From contig JAEYUG010000125.1 in NCBI GenBank assembly GCA_023432805.1, positions 1 to 63,252 on the forward strand: 63,252 nucleotides of DNA, given 5' to 3'. The translations under genes were made by a program, and so were the position numbers. The stretch's first letter is position 1, and the number at the start of each line of letters is the position of its first letter. Below the pieces are notes generated by a model that saw only the letters and a list, made by a program, of their open reading frames with translations, had not been told where the DNA came from and did not search any database. The stretch comes from Bacteroidota bacterium. Its GTDB lineage: Bacteria; Bacteroidota; Ignavibacteria; SZUA-365. This document shows positions 57,701 through 63,252 of the stretch, piece by piece.

Positions 57701-57740
57701 ACAGGCAGAGGGCGGCAAGTAGAAGTGTACGTGAACGCAT
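51735..57740 (-). CDS. Giant (2001 aa) envelope protein with carboxypeptidase-like repeats
   Basis: Signal peptide 1-22. Residues about 25-165 form a beta domain (NTVRFLVSNPTGSPVSVRFK) possibly of the TANFOR type. An Ig/FN3-like domain follows (ARPAFQWSVVPMGRGQFARY and KRYAWRVRAYDLQD). At least four CarbopepD_reg-like segments come next, among them RILGQVLRSDSRKPLHNVLV, VTRLVVDEDAKPLAGVEGVL, LQVRVLDPDLKPVKGAMVVL and ARVFVEGYPELTAYSNTDGE. From about 1200 the sequence is a long run of beta strands, ending in amphipathic strands and the terminal Phe of FEFLSF, as in outer-membrane barrels. It starts 30 bases after the barrel gene upstream. Confidence 0.75.
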   Translation of the reverse strand: MRSRTLLLAALCLFSIADRAMAQLSLAVQMDPTPSPFISDWRSNPNTVRFLVSNPTGSPVSVRFKGYIEGDARGVVAETILDAPIAPVVIPPGTSNLTAMDIGLLEEGSVRYVGSTKAETQRTGRLPEDSYRLCMMLVGYDAPNGALSPDACARFEIHLLVPPSLIAPANLSDVKARPAFQWSVVPMGRGQFARYELTMVELDPGQINVANAMQSNLPLLTREVTMPVYQMAAADPVLEKGKRYAWRVRAYDLQDRYTFANSGYSDIWSFTYNPALPPYAMLDTVKAKSEGKKPKPGFSESMSPTANIPYPVLMNATVKGTLYYTFKPSELYAERTVPSIGMVMSVQSNLGRVAGVVVRLIRRYKTVPANSFPGEPYVRDETNGKTYHNISEVMATTHTNAEGEFTFSFIETQHTLLASNATIRIGSTTEFSQRLQNASLYKYYVVEVVNPYYCTSGTQIACDPGDTREVSLTSLVRTYNLRVRVQDKTKNEDLGNRVNVYIARGQKSVVPVQVPDDEGELSTPPSNQAFVPQLQHLTDSYQDPTVKYYSSNEGYVIGMRGTINEPKGTVTFTRLVRNIGGSDGYWLSGMTPQTKPDGNTNELYFHPNYKAKWIAYTSKYSTSGETFDPGYDYSNEVVYNKDYTIPTFDVTLKMTPKKPRILGQVLRSDSRKPLHNVLVILQTEPENPPDLAPGQFDNIFLDWTDEDGRFVVENIDSSGAMWQYKILFLKEGYKRFEKLTPLAYGYQYDLGPIYIDPKLTVTRLVVDEDAKPLAGVEGVLGDGARHYTDVRGVFLSPAIPGYQPFYLQKRPKYADKDTDVVLKDSQFEVLGALTHDAIVMFEAKRRLQVRVLDPDLKPVKGAMVVLEDFYTPPPSSGGASGGSGGMMQSTQLPLSTVMQLLSPYLKFTNDEGYVEFAYKSMSPSANVRISAPGTDLIPRRILCEGIPEDGKWRKRWAVLQLGGRVAGVVYVGKRPGQAGVRQTREQSGNLPERVDPQRRELETGGDESEVKKLMQTGQLAEQALTILRARVPGARVFVEGYPELTAYSNTDGEYVIHGVPPGHRMIKATKMPDSSAQYIGDEFSTQVTSGQESGLNMYLSTYNGMDITRLFGFPIEIEDLTELAGGRIRIDGAFVDIPSNSVFKTRYADARHQFVNVELQSTGTGNPPASKPLAGFVRVLDPKIELFAHTSYLAEMRDAAGIRVEAIGTDYAQGQFRAPCALNMTGWSINTNELKFEDPDGVPVQPFLALRTPSPGDTPDLLLPALTSVGGTFDTKGGALRLASGAATPLVFELYRYHARSPVDSSTLVPDSMHLAPAITVSLSSCGASMSSTCDFVFNLGDVHVKKSGLEPLDASALEDRSIALQKWRIATTNFRIIDGYIGFDGAIQAPLIKNVTDGSASVSIPFTGMQLRPDALTGGDFTLDKIDMLGIAKMELKSPLVLAADAESWNLSSLHPEIKATQGPGKNLQGLDPSEVIVLGAFMLRSNATNDISASAKTIIVYQVGRFELTTFQFGFDQVPYMSMLGGLTLIDIPNLAAQNARIYYSPGGVFGMDGVYFQNYIAGGVRLSVASGKLNPDGFKAEGDWGDYKNAIALEGKFKLNMMFWHRKVPGGFSTIAEVINSDHVPPQSQSLFKNTSAPDVKNIYGRTQLEPGLVWTTSLAGWYATEELAGKDSMYYTVEGSGGNGTIAAGKGELKMAGTKGGLGALYLPRHDEFPKGPMSDMLDPMRPAAPAEDGPFSDLTITVDFEMMALIATVQLHYEISDGCFFNGFLETVLSFGENKFWSFIAAGDGKIDNPVCEGKAVFIAGANYTIPPDRLQLVVDYSISERPLPDEFKTMNGFFTQVAVVMPIPGTPNFSIDIVMFSLSVECTMGGEARLGLNFGPSTTFFFGVYALAKIEINANATIWFIPIPVALSVKGHLLVAAGAGGYFTYNSDAGASFDITGFILGELGVEGCVTVVFEEFCTGPFTVFKIGGEINGRIGNNEYLEITPTFEFLSF

Positions 57741-57770
57741 GACTGTATCCTCGAGAACCTTGTGTCCGGT

Positions 57771-59507
57771 TCAGCGTCCGCCGAAGGCGAACGTACGTGT
57801 ATACTGCAGGCGCGACGTGCTGCCGGCGTAGGATTTCCGGGCGGCACTGTCTGCGTTGTAGGAATTGAGCTGTGTGCGGAAATCCAGCGCATCGTTGTTC
57901 GACACTTTGTAGCGCAGTGCCAGTGTGAGAAGATGCTGGGTATCGCTGCCGCTTCCGTCGCCCGCATCGGAGAGATTCAGCGTGTACGACAGGTCGGCGA
58001 ACAGCGCATTGTCGAAGAATGCGCGGTTGCTTCCGACGGTTGCCCCGATGATATCGCTGTTGGCGAACGCAGTCTGCATCGACGTGTACTGCAGAGACGC
58101 CGAGAATCCCATCCCCTCCTCGGAAGAACCCATCCAGCTCAGCACACCGGTGAGCATATCGTTGTCGGCATTTTTTCCGGTGAGCACGTTGCGATCCGTA
58201 AAGGCCTGGCTGGTCACGAAGAGCATGAGCATATGCTGCATCGTGCCGGTGGCGAACGACAGACGCGGTGACAGCGACCACGAGGCCGAGACGTTCTCCA
58301 CACGGGAGGTGTCGTTGACGGCAAACGCGGCCGAGGCGTTCGACATGCTGTAGTTCGAGTAGTTCGCGTCAATGCCGAAGGATGTGGACGGGGACCAGTT
58401 GAGGGATCCCGAACCGATCACGCGATGCGTGGTGTAGGCGCGGTCGTCGAGCAGGTTGTCACTGCGGAAGCCGAGCGAGCCGGACACCCGCAGCTGGCCC
58501 TCGGCCAGACGGAGCGTCGGAGCGATGGTGATATCCTGCCGGTCGCCCTGCGTATAGGTCGCACCGGCGGATGTGAATTCGGGTTCGACCCGGGCGAATT
58601 CCGTGCGCAGCCCCCACAGGTCCTGATTCCACGCCAGACCGAGGCGCAGGGCCGTGGTGAAGGAGGAGGAGAGCCGGGCGTCGTAGATGCCCGAGGCAAG
58701 GGCGGTCACGTCGGGATCCTCGACCTGCGGTTGTCTGAGATCCCGCGTGAGGAAGCTTCCTGCGAATTCACCATCGGCGGTCATCCGGCCCGCGATCAGG
58801 GTCGTGCGCGCGGAGACCCCGATCGTGAGATTCTCCTCGGGGGACGGGAGCACGTCGGGGTGGGCGGCCCTGGCCGATGTCGAATCGTCCCACGCATGCA
58901 CGATGTTGAGCATGGCGCTGTTCGCCGGACTCCCAAAACCGGTGGAAAGCGCATAGCCCATGCGGCTGTAGACGGGAATGACTCCACGCAGGGTGTCTTC
59001 ATCCACCGCGCGACGGAACCGGCCGTACATGCCGCGCACGTGCAGCCAGTCAGCATTGAGCTCGCCGCCGCCGCCGAGGATCACCGCATCGCTCAGCGTG
59101 AACTCGGAGAACTGCAGCGATCGATACCCTGCATGCAGTGTTACCGCCTTGTATCTGGGACTGACCCCGAACTGGTTGAACGGCTGGTTGTAGGATCGTT
59201 CGTTGGTCGAAAGGACGAACGAGAACGGCAGCTGCAGACCGTAGATGGAGACAGTCGGGTTGAAGAAGAGGCGGGCGGTGTTTGTGGGCCGATGCGTATC
59301 CATTCCAGGGATGGAATAGTTCTCGGCCGAGGTGACGAGCGAACCGGTGAGCGTGAATGGACGAAGATCCTGTGCGGAAAGATCCTGCGCGTGGACGCTC
59401 CCGGCCGCACACAGGAACATCAGAAGTAGAGCGAGCGGAAGCATGGCCGTCCATGCGGGGTCTGCAGCCACAGGCTTCCTCCGGTCGAAGACCGAGTCGG
59501 AGCTCAT
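57771..59507 (-). CDS. Predicted outer-membrane beta-barrel
   Basis: A 578-residue protein. After a short polar leader a signal peptide (MLPLALLLMFLCAAGSVHAQ) precedes long alternating strands such as ARLFFNPTVSIYGLQLPFSF, KAVTLHAGYRSLQFSEFTLS and LLTLALRYKVSNNDALDFRT. It ends YTRTFAFGGR rather than with a terminal Phe. The family is not recognised. The start may be ATG 59507 or ATG 59444, which begins directly at the signal peptide. It is the first gene of the three-gene envelope operon. Confidence 0.75.
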   Translation of the reverse strand: MSSDSVFDRRKPVAADPAWTAMLPLALLLMFLCAAGSVHAQDLSAQDLRPFTLTGSLVTSAENYSIPGMDTHRPTNTARLFFNPTVSIYGLQLPFSFVLSTNERSYNQPFNQFGVSPRYKAVTLHAGYRSLQFSEFTLSDAVILGGGGELNADWLHVRGMYGRFRRAVDEDTLRGVIPVYSRMGYALSTGFGSPANSAMLNIVHAWDDSTSARAAHPDVLPSPEENLTIGVSARTTLIAGRMTADGEFAGSFLTRDLRQPQVEDPDVTALASGIYDARLSSSFTTALRLGLAWNQDLWGLRTEFARVEPEFTSAGATYTQGDRQDITIAPTLRLAEGQLRVSGSLGFRSDNLLDDRAYTTHRVIGSGSLNWSPSTSFGIDANYSNYSMSNASAAFAVNDTSRVENVSASWSLSPRLSFATGTMQHMLMLFVTSQAFTDRNVLTGKNADNDMLTGVLSWMGSSEEGMGFSASLQYTSMQTAFANSDIIGATVGSNRAFFDNALFADLSYTLNLSDAGDGSGSDTQHLLTLALRYKVSNNDALDFRTQLNSYNADSAARKSYAGSTSRLQYTRTFAFGGR

Positions 59508-59699
59508 GATGACACGTTGATGGTTATATGCGCTATATCGGAGAAACAGATGCCAATGTCAAGTATAATTTCACGCAATGTGTCATTCCCTGTGCAGCGC
59601 AGTGCGGGTGCGAGCAGAGCTCCGAATCCGGCGTGCGAATCTGGTCCGCTCATGGTATGTTGAGTAGCTCTGTCCGAACGTCGGGCAGGGCTTGAACGC

Positions 59700-60362
59700 A
59701 TGAAAGAGGAATCCATAGTGATCATCGTACCCCTCGCCTCGGGTCCCGTCGACACGATCGGCTACGTCGTTGGGTGCAGGAAGACGCATCGCGCCATCCT
59801 CATCGACTGTCCCATCGGCATCGAAGCCGCGCTCGATCATGCGCTGGCGCAGCACGGACTTGCATTGGAGGCAGTCGTGCTGACGCATGGACATTGGGAT
59901 CATCTCGGCGACGCCGCGCTGGTGTGCAGGGCGCACGCCATCCCTCTCGCCGCGCATCAGGATGACGCGTGGATGATCGAGGACCCGACTGCATTCGGGC
60001 ACCTGATGCAGCCAGTGCATGGAACAGCAATCGACCGTCCCCTTGTCGCCGGCGAGACGCTGCCGGTGGGTTCGCTGACGTTCGGGATCGTGCATGTACC
60101 AGGACACACGCCCGGACACATCGCATTGCATGAAGCCGTACACGGTGTACTCTTTGCGGGAGACGTGCTCTTTCGTGGGAGCATCGGTCGCACCGACTTC
60201 CCCCGCGGGGATTACGATACGCTCATGCGGTCCATTACCGAGACGCTCGCTCCGATTCCGGGAGAGACGATCGTCTATCCCGGGCATGGTCCGTCGACAA
60301 CCATGGATTTCGAACGCAATCGGAATCCCTTCATTCGTGAATGGCTCGACACTGTCGGCTGA
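59700..60362 (+). CDS. Metallo-beta-lactamase-fold hydrolase (glyoxalase II-like)
   Basis: A 220-residue soluble enzyme. The metal motif THGHWDH is at 62-68. VPGHTPGHI, FAGDVLFRGSIGRTDFP and YPGHGP supply the remaining His/Asp ligands. The GRTDFP segment is typical of the GloB2/YcbL-type glyoxalase II-like subgroup, which hydrolyses thioesters such as S-lactoylglutathione. The exact substrate is not certain. ATG 59700 lacks a strong ribosome binding site. A weak GTG-N20-TATGTTGA promoter-like match precedes it. Confidence 0.88.
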   Translation: MKEESIVIIVPLASGPVDTIGYVVGCRKTHRAILIDCPIGIEAALDHALAQHGLALEAVVLTHGHWDHLGDAALVCRAHAIPLAAHQDDAWMIEDPTAFGHLMQPVHGTAIDRPLVAGETLPVGSLTFGIVHVPGHTPGHIALHEAVHGVLFAGDVLFRGSIGRTDFPRGDYDTLMRSITETLAPIPGETIVYPGHGPSTTMDFERNRNPFIREWLDTVG

Positions 60363-60387
60363 CCTGGAATCGGAACCGCTGCGTCCT

Positions 60388-60419
60388 TTGTTTTTGACCC
60401 GCGCGGCTTGTATTTTTGA
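60388..60419 (+). promoter_or_regulatory. Promoter of tRNA-Arg
   Basis: TTTG at 60388-60391, 20-base spacer, TATTTTTG at 60412-60419, an exact Bacteroidota promoter, ending 8 bases before the tRNA. Confidence 0.85.
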
Positions 60420-60427
60420 AGATTGTA

Positions 60428-60501
<74 letters not shown>

Positions 60502-60544
60502 CTCATTGTATCTTGTTCATCATCCTTTTCAGTACGGAGTATTC

Positions 60545-61237
60545 GTGCTCACTGCGAAAAAGAAAATCAGCGTCCGTGAAGCGGTTCCCCAGTCCACCTC
60601 TCTTGATTGGTGGTACGATGTACAGGAATTCGTCAAGGCGAATTCCAAGCTCATTATCGGTGGCATCGTGGCTATCGTCGCGATCATCGCGGTCATTGTG
60701 ATCCTCAATGCCAGGAACGCGGAGAACGAGGAGATGGCCAGCCGCATGTTGCAGCAGGCGCAGGTCGCCTATCAGCAGCAGCAGTACAAGATCGCCATCG
60801 AGGGTGATCCACAGGCTGGGACCGCCGGATTGCGGGCCATTGTTGATCAATACAGCGGCACGACTTCCGGTTCTCTGGCGGCCCTGTATCTCGGCAACAG
60901 CTATCTCTATACCGATCAATTCGACAAGGCGCTTGAAGCATTCGACGAGGCGAGCCTGAACAGCGACGTGCTCGAATCCGCGCTGGTCTCCGGTCGCGCA
61001 GCCGCGCTCGAGGGGAAGAAGCAGTATGCCGAAGCGGCATCCCTGTACGAAAAGGCAGCCGGAATCGACGACAACGACTTCCTTCAGGCTTCGAGATATT
61101 TCAACGCTGGACGCATGTACGCGATGGCCGGCGACAAGGAAGCCGCAAAAAAAATGTTCGATTTCGTGACTGCAGCCGAGACTCCCCGCTATGATCGGGA
61201 TGTCGAACGCCTGAAGGCCCAATACGGCGTCGAATAG
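60545..61237 (+). CDS. TPR membrane protein, YfgM-like
   Basis: A 230-residue protein anchored by one membrane helix (about 36-54, LIIGGIVAIVAIIAVIVIL). A C-terminal domain of helical hairpins follows, with TPR-like pairs such as SLAALYLGNSYLYTDQFDKA, LEAFDEASLNSD and QYAEAASLYEKAAGI. This is the layout of YfgM/TPR_21 proteins, which work with the Sec and periplasmic chaperone machinery. GTG 60545 was chosen because GGAG lies 5 bases upstream. It begins 43 bases after tRNA-Arg with no terminator between, so the two may share a transcript. Confidence 0.8.
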   Translation: MLTAKKKISVREAVPQSTSLDWWYDVQEFVKANSKLIIGGIVAIVAIIAVIVILNARNAENEEMASRMLQQAQVAYQQQQYKIAIEGDPQAGTAGLRAIVDQYSGTTSGSLAALYLGNSYLYTDQFDKALEAFDEASLNSDVLESALVSGRAAALEGKKQYAEAASLYEKAAGIDDNDFLQASRYFNAGRMYAMAGDKEAAKKMFDFVTAAETPRYDRDVERLKAQYGVE

Positions 61238-61282
61238 CGGATTTCGCTTCGTGTAGACTGTCCGATACATCGCATTGGTTCC

Positions 61283-61309
61283 GGAGCCCCTCGAGGGCTC
61301 CTTTTTTTT
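61283..61309 (+). terminator. Rho-independent terminator
   Basis: GGAGCCC (61283-61289) pairs with GGGCTCC (61295-61301) around CTCGA, followed by eight T (61302-61309). Confidence 0.92.
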
Positions 61310-61484
61310 GCCGTGCCAACCTCGCAACAGAGTCTGCAGAAATTGCATGATGGGGGCAGGTCTGGCTCATATAATCGTCTATTAGGGTCTGATTTCAGCA
61401 TTTCCTGCAATTCGCGGACTCATGGCACGCCCTGTGCAGAAAAGGGGGCAGAACCATGAACCTCATCTGCGAAGGAAGACAACG

Positions 61485-63194
61485 ATGAACACCCCCCTGC
61501 GAACGATGTTGATGACTGCGATCCTCACTGCGATCCTCGTCTCGATCAGTCCTGCCCAGACCACCTACAACGACGTCCTCGTCCTCTCGAACAGCAGCAG
61601 CCCGATCTCAACGCAGGTCGCCAGTTACTTCCGCGCGCAGCGCGGCATCCCCGCGGTCAACATGTGCGCATTCGCCATGCCGACGACCGACGAGATCGAC
61701 AGTCTGGAGTTCGCGACGATTGCAGCAACGATCAAGAACTATCTGGTCGCAAACAATCTGACAAACGCGATACAGTACATTGTCACGACCCAGGGCGTCC
61801 CGCTGAAAGTTCGCCGCTCAAGCTCGGTTTTCAGCGTCAACTCGAACGCTGCATCGTTCGACAGTGAGTTGACCCTGCTGCAGAGTGGACTGGAACCGTT
61901 GATCGGCCAGAATGGCTCTCGCTCAAATCCCTACTTCGGAAAGACTGTAGCATTCAGTCGCGCAGCCAACGGCAGCATCCGTCTCGTCACTCGACTGGCT
62001 GGATACGATTACACCGACATTGCCGCCCTGATCGATCGCGCCACGCAGCCCTACATGTCCAATGGAACTGTCTATCTCGACTGGGACCCGACGAAGACCT
62101 ACAATTTCTACTATTCGCTTCTTGTCCCGATGATGGCCGCTCGTGATACCCTCCGTGCACGTGGTTTCTCCGTTTCGTTCGATTCCACTGAAGCGTACAT
62201 CACGAATAAGACGAGTGCGCTTGGCTACATGAGTTTCGGAAGCAATGATGCCTACTGGACCACTTCGGGTTCGTGGAAGGCTCGTCCGAATTTCACATGG
62301 TCTGCCAAGGCGCTCGTCGAGACCTTCGTCAGCAGCTCAGGTCGCACGTTCAGTGATTCCTCGTTCGTCGAACCGACCATCGGCTGGCAATCCATGACTG
62401 CCGACCTCATCCACGAGGGAGTTACCGGTGTGAAAGGGTACGTGTATGAACCGTATGCCGGTTCGATGGCAAAGGCGCACCATCTCTACGGCAACTGGAC
62501 GAATGGACGCAACCTGGCAGAATCCTTCTACTCGGCATCGGCAAATCTCAGTTGGATGGATGTCGTGATCGGTGATCCGAAGGCCACGCTGGCGGGCAAT
62601 GGCCACTTGCCGGTCGAACTCGTCGCCTTCAGCGGGCTGTATCGGAACAACACCATCACCCTGAATTGGAAGACCGCCACTGAAACCAACAATTACGGAT
62701 TCAACGTCGAACGGCGCTCGTCAGACGGCAGCTGGAACGCGCTTGGCTTCGTGTCAGGCAATGGCACCACCAGCAGCGCCCGGTTCTACAGTTTCCAGGA
62801 CGAACGTCCCGCAGCATCGAATGTCTACCGCCTGCGCCAGATCGACCGTGACGGTACCGAACACATCTCGCAGAGCATCGAAGTTGCCGGCGCCGATCCT
62901 TCCTTCACGCTCCTTCAGAACTACCCGAATCCCTTCAATCCCTCGACCACCCTGGCATTCAACTGCGAACAGGCAAGCACGGTGACGCTGGCCATCTACG
63001 CGATCGACGGTCGCCTGGTCCGCACGCTCGCATCACAGGATGCACGTGAAGCGGGAACACACGCCTACTTCTGGGACGGAAACGACGACAGCGGCAATCA
63101 GGTCGCCTCAGGCCTCTACCTCTACCGCCTCACAGCAGCGCATGGTGGATCGAGCATCTTCACCGCCTCGCGTACCATGACGCTCGTCCGCTAA
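61485..63194 (+). CDS. TIGR03790-family protein with T9SS tail
   Basis: A 569-residue exported protein. The signal peptide ends ISPAQ. Residues about 25-390 match the TIGR03790 family pattern: YNDVLVLSNSSSPISTQVAS, YFRAQRGIPAVNMC, IQYIVTTQGVPLKV and VTGVKGYVYEPYAGSMAK. Its function is unknown. About 395-475 is an Ig-like segment (LYRNNTITLNWKTATETNNY) and the last ~85 residues are a type A T9SS sorting domain (NYPNPFNPSTTLAF to MTLVR). ATG 61485 has GAAGGAAG upstream. I found no clear promoter in 61310-61484. Confidence 0.86.
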   Translation: MNTPLRTMLMTAILTAILVSISPAQTTYNDVLVLSNSSSPISTQVASYFRAQRGIPAVNMCAFAMPTTDEIDSLEFATIAATIKNYLVANNLTNAIQYIVTTQGVPLKVRRSSSVFSVNSNAASFDSELTLLQSGLEPLIGQNGSRSNPYFGKTVAFSRAANGSIRLVTRLAGYDYTDIAALIDRATQPYMSNGTVYLDWDPTKTYNFYYSLLVPMMAARDTLRARGFSVSFDSTEAYITNKTSALGYMSFGSNDAYWTTSGSWKARPNFTWSAKALVETFVSSSGRTFSDSSFVEPTIGWQSMTADLIHEGVTGVKGYVYEPYAGSMAKAHHLYGNWTNGRNLAESFYSASANLSWMDVVIGDPKATLAGNGHLPVELVAFSGLYRNNTITLNWKTATETNNYGFNVERRSSDGSWNALGFVSGNGTTSSARFYSFQDERPAASNVYRLRQIDRDGTEHISQSIEVAGADPSFTLLQNYPNPFNPSTTLAFNCEQASTVTLAIYAIDGRLVRTLASQDAREAGTHAYFWDGNDDSGNQVASGLYLYRLTAAHGGSSIFTASRTMTLVR

Positions 63195-63229
63195 ACACCG
63201 CAGCAGGAACTTCCTTCGCAGCACCCGCG

Positions 63230-63252
63230 CCCCGTCGGCCCTCCCGACGGGG
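63230..63252 (+). terminator. Hairpin at the window end
   Basis: CCCCGTCGG (63230-63238) pairs with CCGACGGGG (63244-63252) around a 5-base loop, 35 bases past the last stop. Any U-tract lies beyond the window. Confidence 0.65.

Noticed and set aside
59519..59570. TTGACA-like and TATA-like boxes upstream of the barrel gene
   Set aside because: The spacing fits neither a standard sigma-70 promoter nor the TTG-N20-TAnnTT pattern.
61347..61380. TATAAT-like box upstream of the TIGR03790 gene
   Set aside because: No -35 element at 16-19 bases and no match to the Bacteroidota pattern.

Overview
The window is dense, GC-rich, typical bacterial chromosome with no phage, IS element, CRISPR array or plasmid signature. 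Several traits point to the Bacteroidota/Chlorobi (FCB) lineage, possibly an Ignavibacteria- or Kapaibacteria-like organism. Two proteins end in type IX secretion (T9SS) sorting domains with NYPNPFNPSTT-type motifs, and a third has a related tail. There are also a PorV-like barrel, a TonB-dependent receptor with an N-terminal carboxypeptidase-like domain, and GWxTD and DUF4397 proteins. Many transcription units carry the Bacteroidota-type promoter TTG-N20-TAnnTT(T)G. The exact species cannot be told from sequence alone.

Layout. 1-6.7 kb: a T9SS cargo protein, then lpxH and a class A penicillin-binding protein overlapping by 4 bp, and a lipoprotein. 6.7-9.8 kb: a BtuF-like binding lipoprotein, proline dehydrogenase and an orphan helical protein. 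10-18.7 kb: a six-gene minus-strand operon for surface polysaccharide (YfhO membrane protein, three GT4 glycosyltransferases, a flippase, a CgeB-like transferase). 18.8-22.3 kb: zinc-ribbon protein, Lon, Nudix hydrolase. 22.4-29.6 kb: lipoprotein, hrcA-grpE-dnaJ under a CIRCE operator, a ComEA/pilin-like/PilM-like trio, rsmD-coaD and an FmdB zinc ribbon. 29.6-32.2 kb: ECF sigma factor, a membrane protein joining an anti-sigma-like N-terminus to a barrel-like C-terminus, and a lipoprotein. 32.3-35.7 kb: GWxTD protein, LpxL-like acyltransferase, heptosyltransferase-like GT9. 35.8-44.1 kb: DUF4397 lipoprotein, TonB receptor, T9SS-type protein, PorV-like protein. 44.4-49.5 kb: tRNA-Asn, a GT39-like membrane protein, and a 1191-residue flavin/Fe-S oxidoreductase fusion. 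49.5-59.5 kb: three large envelope proteins in one operon. 59.7-63.2 kb: metallo-beta-lactamase-fold hydrolase, tRNA-Arg, a TPR membrane protein, and a TIGR03790 protein with a T9SS tail.

Most of the window serves the cell envelope: lipid A and peptidoglycan synthesis, polysaccharide assembly, T9SS export and surface display, and an envelope-stress sigma system. Chaperone, protease and translation genes make up the rest. The candidates for undescribed biology are the sigma/anti-sigma-barrel operon, the 10-kb barrel/giant protein/FN3 operon, and the large Nfn/GltD-like fusion. Starts were moved inward from the longest open frame wherever a Shine-Dalgarno site, signal peptide or neighbour overlap supported it.
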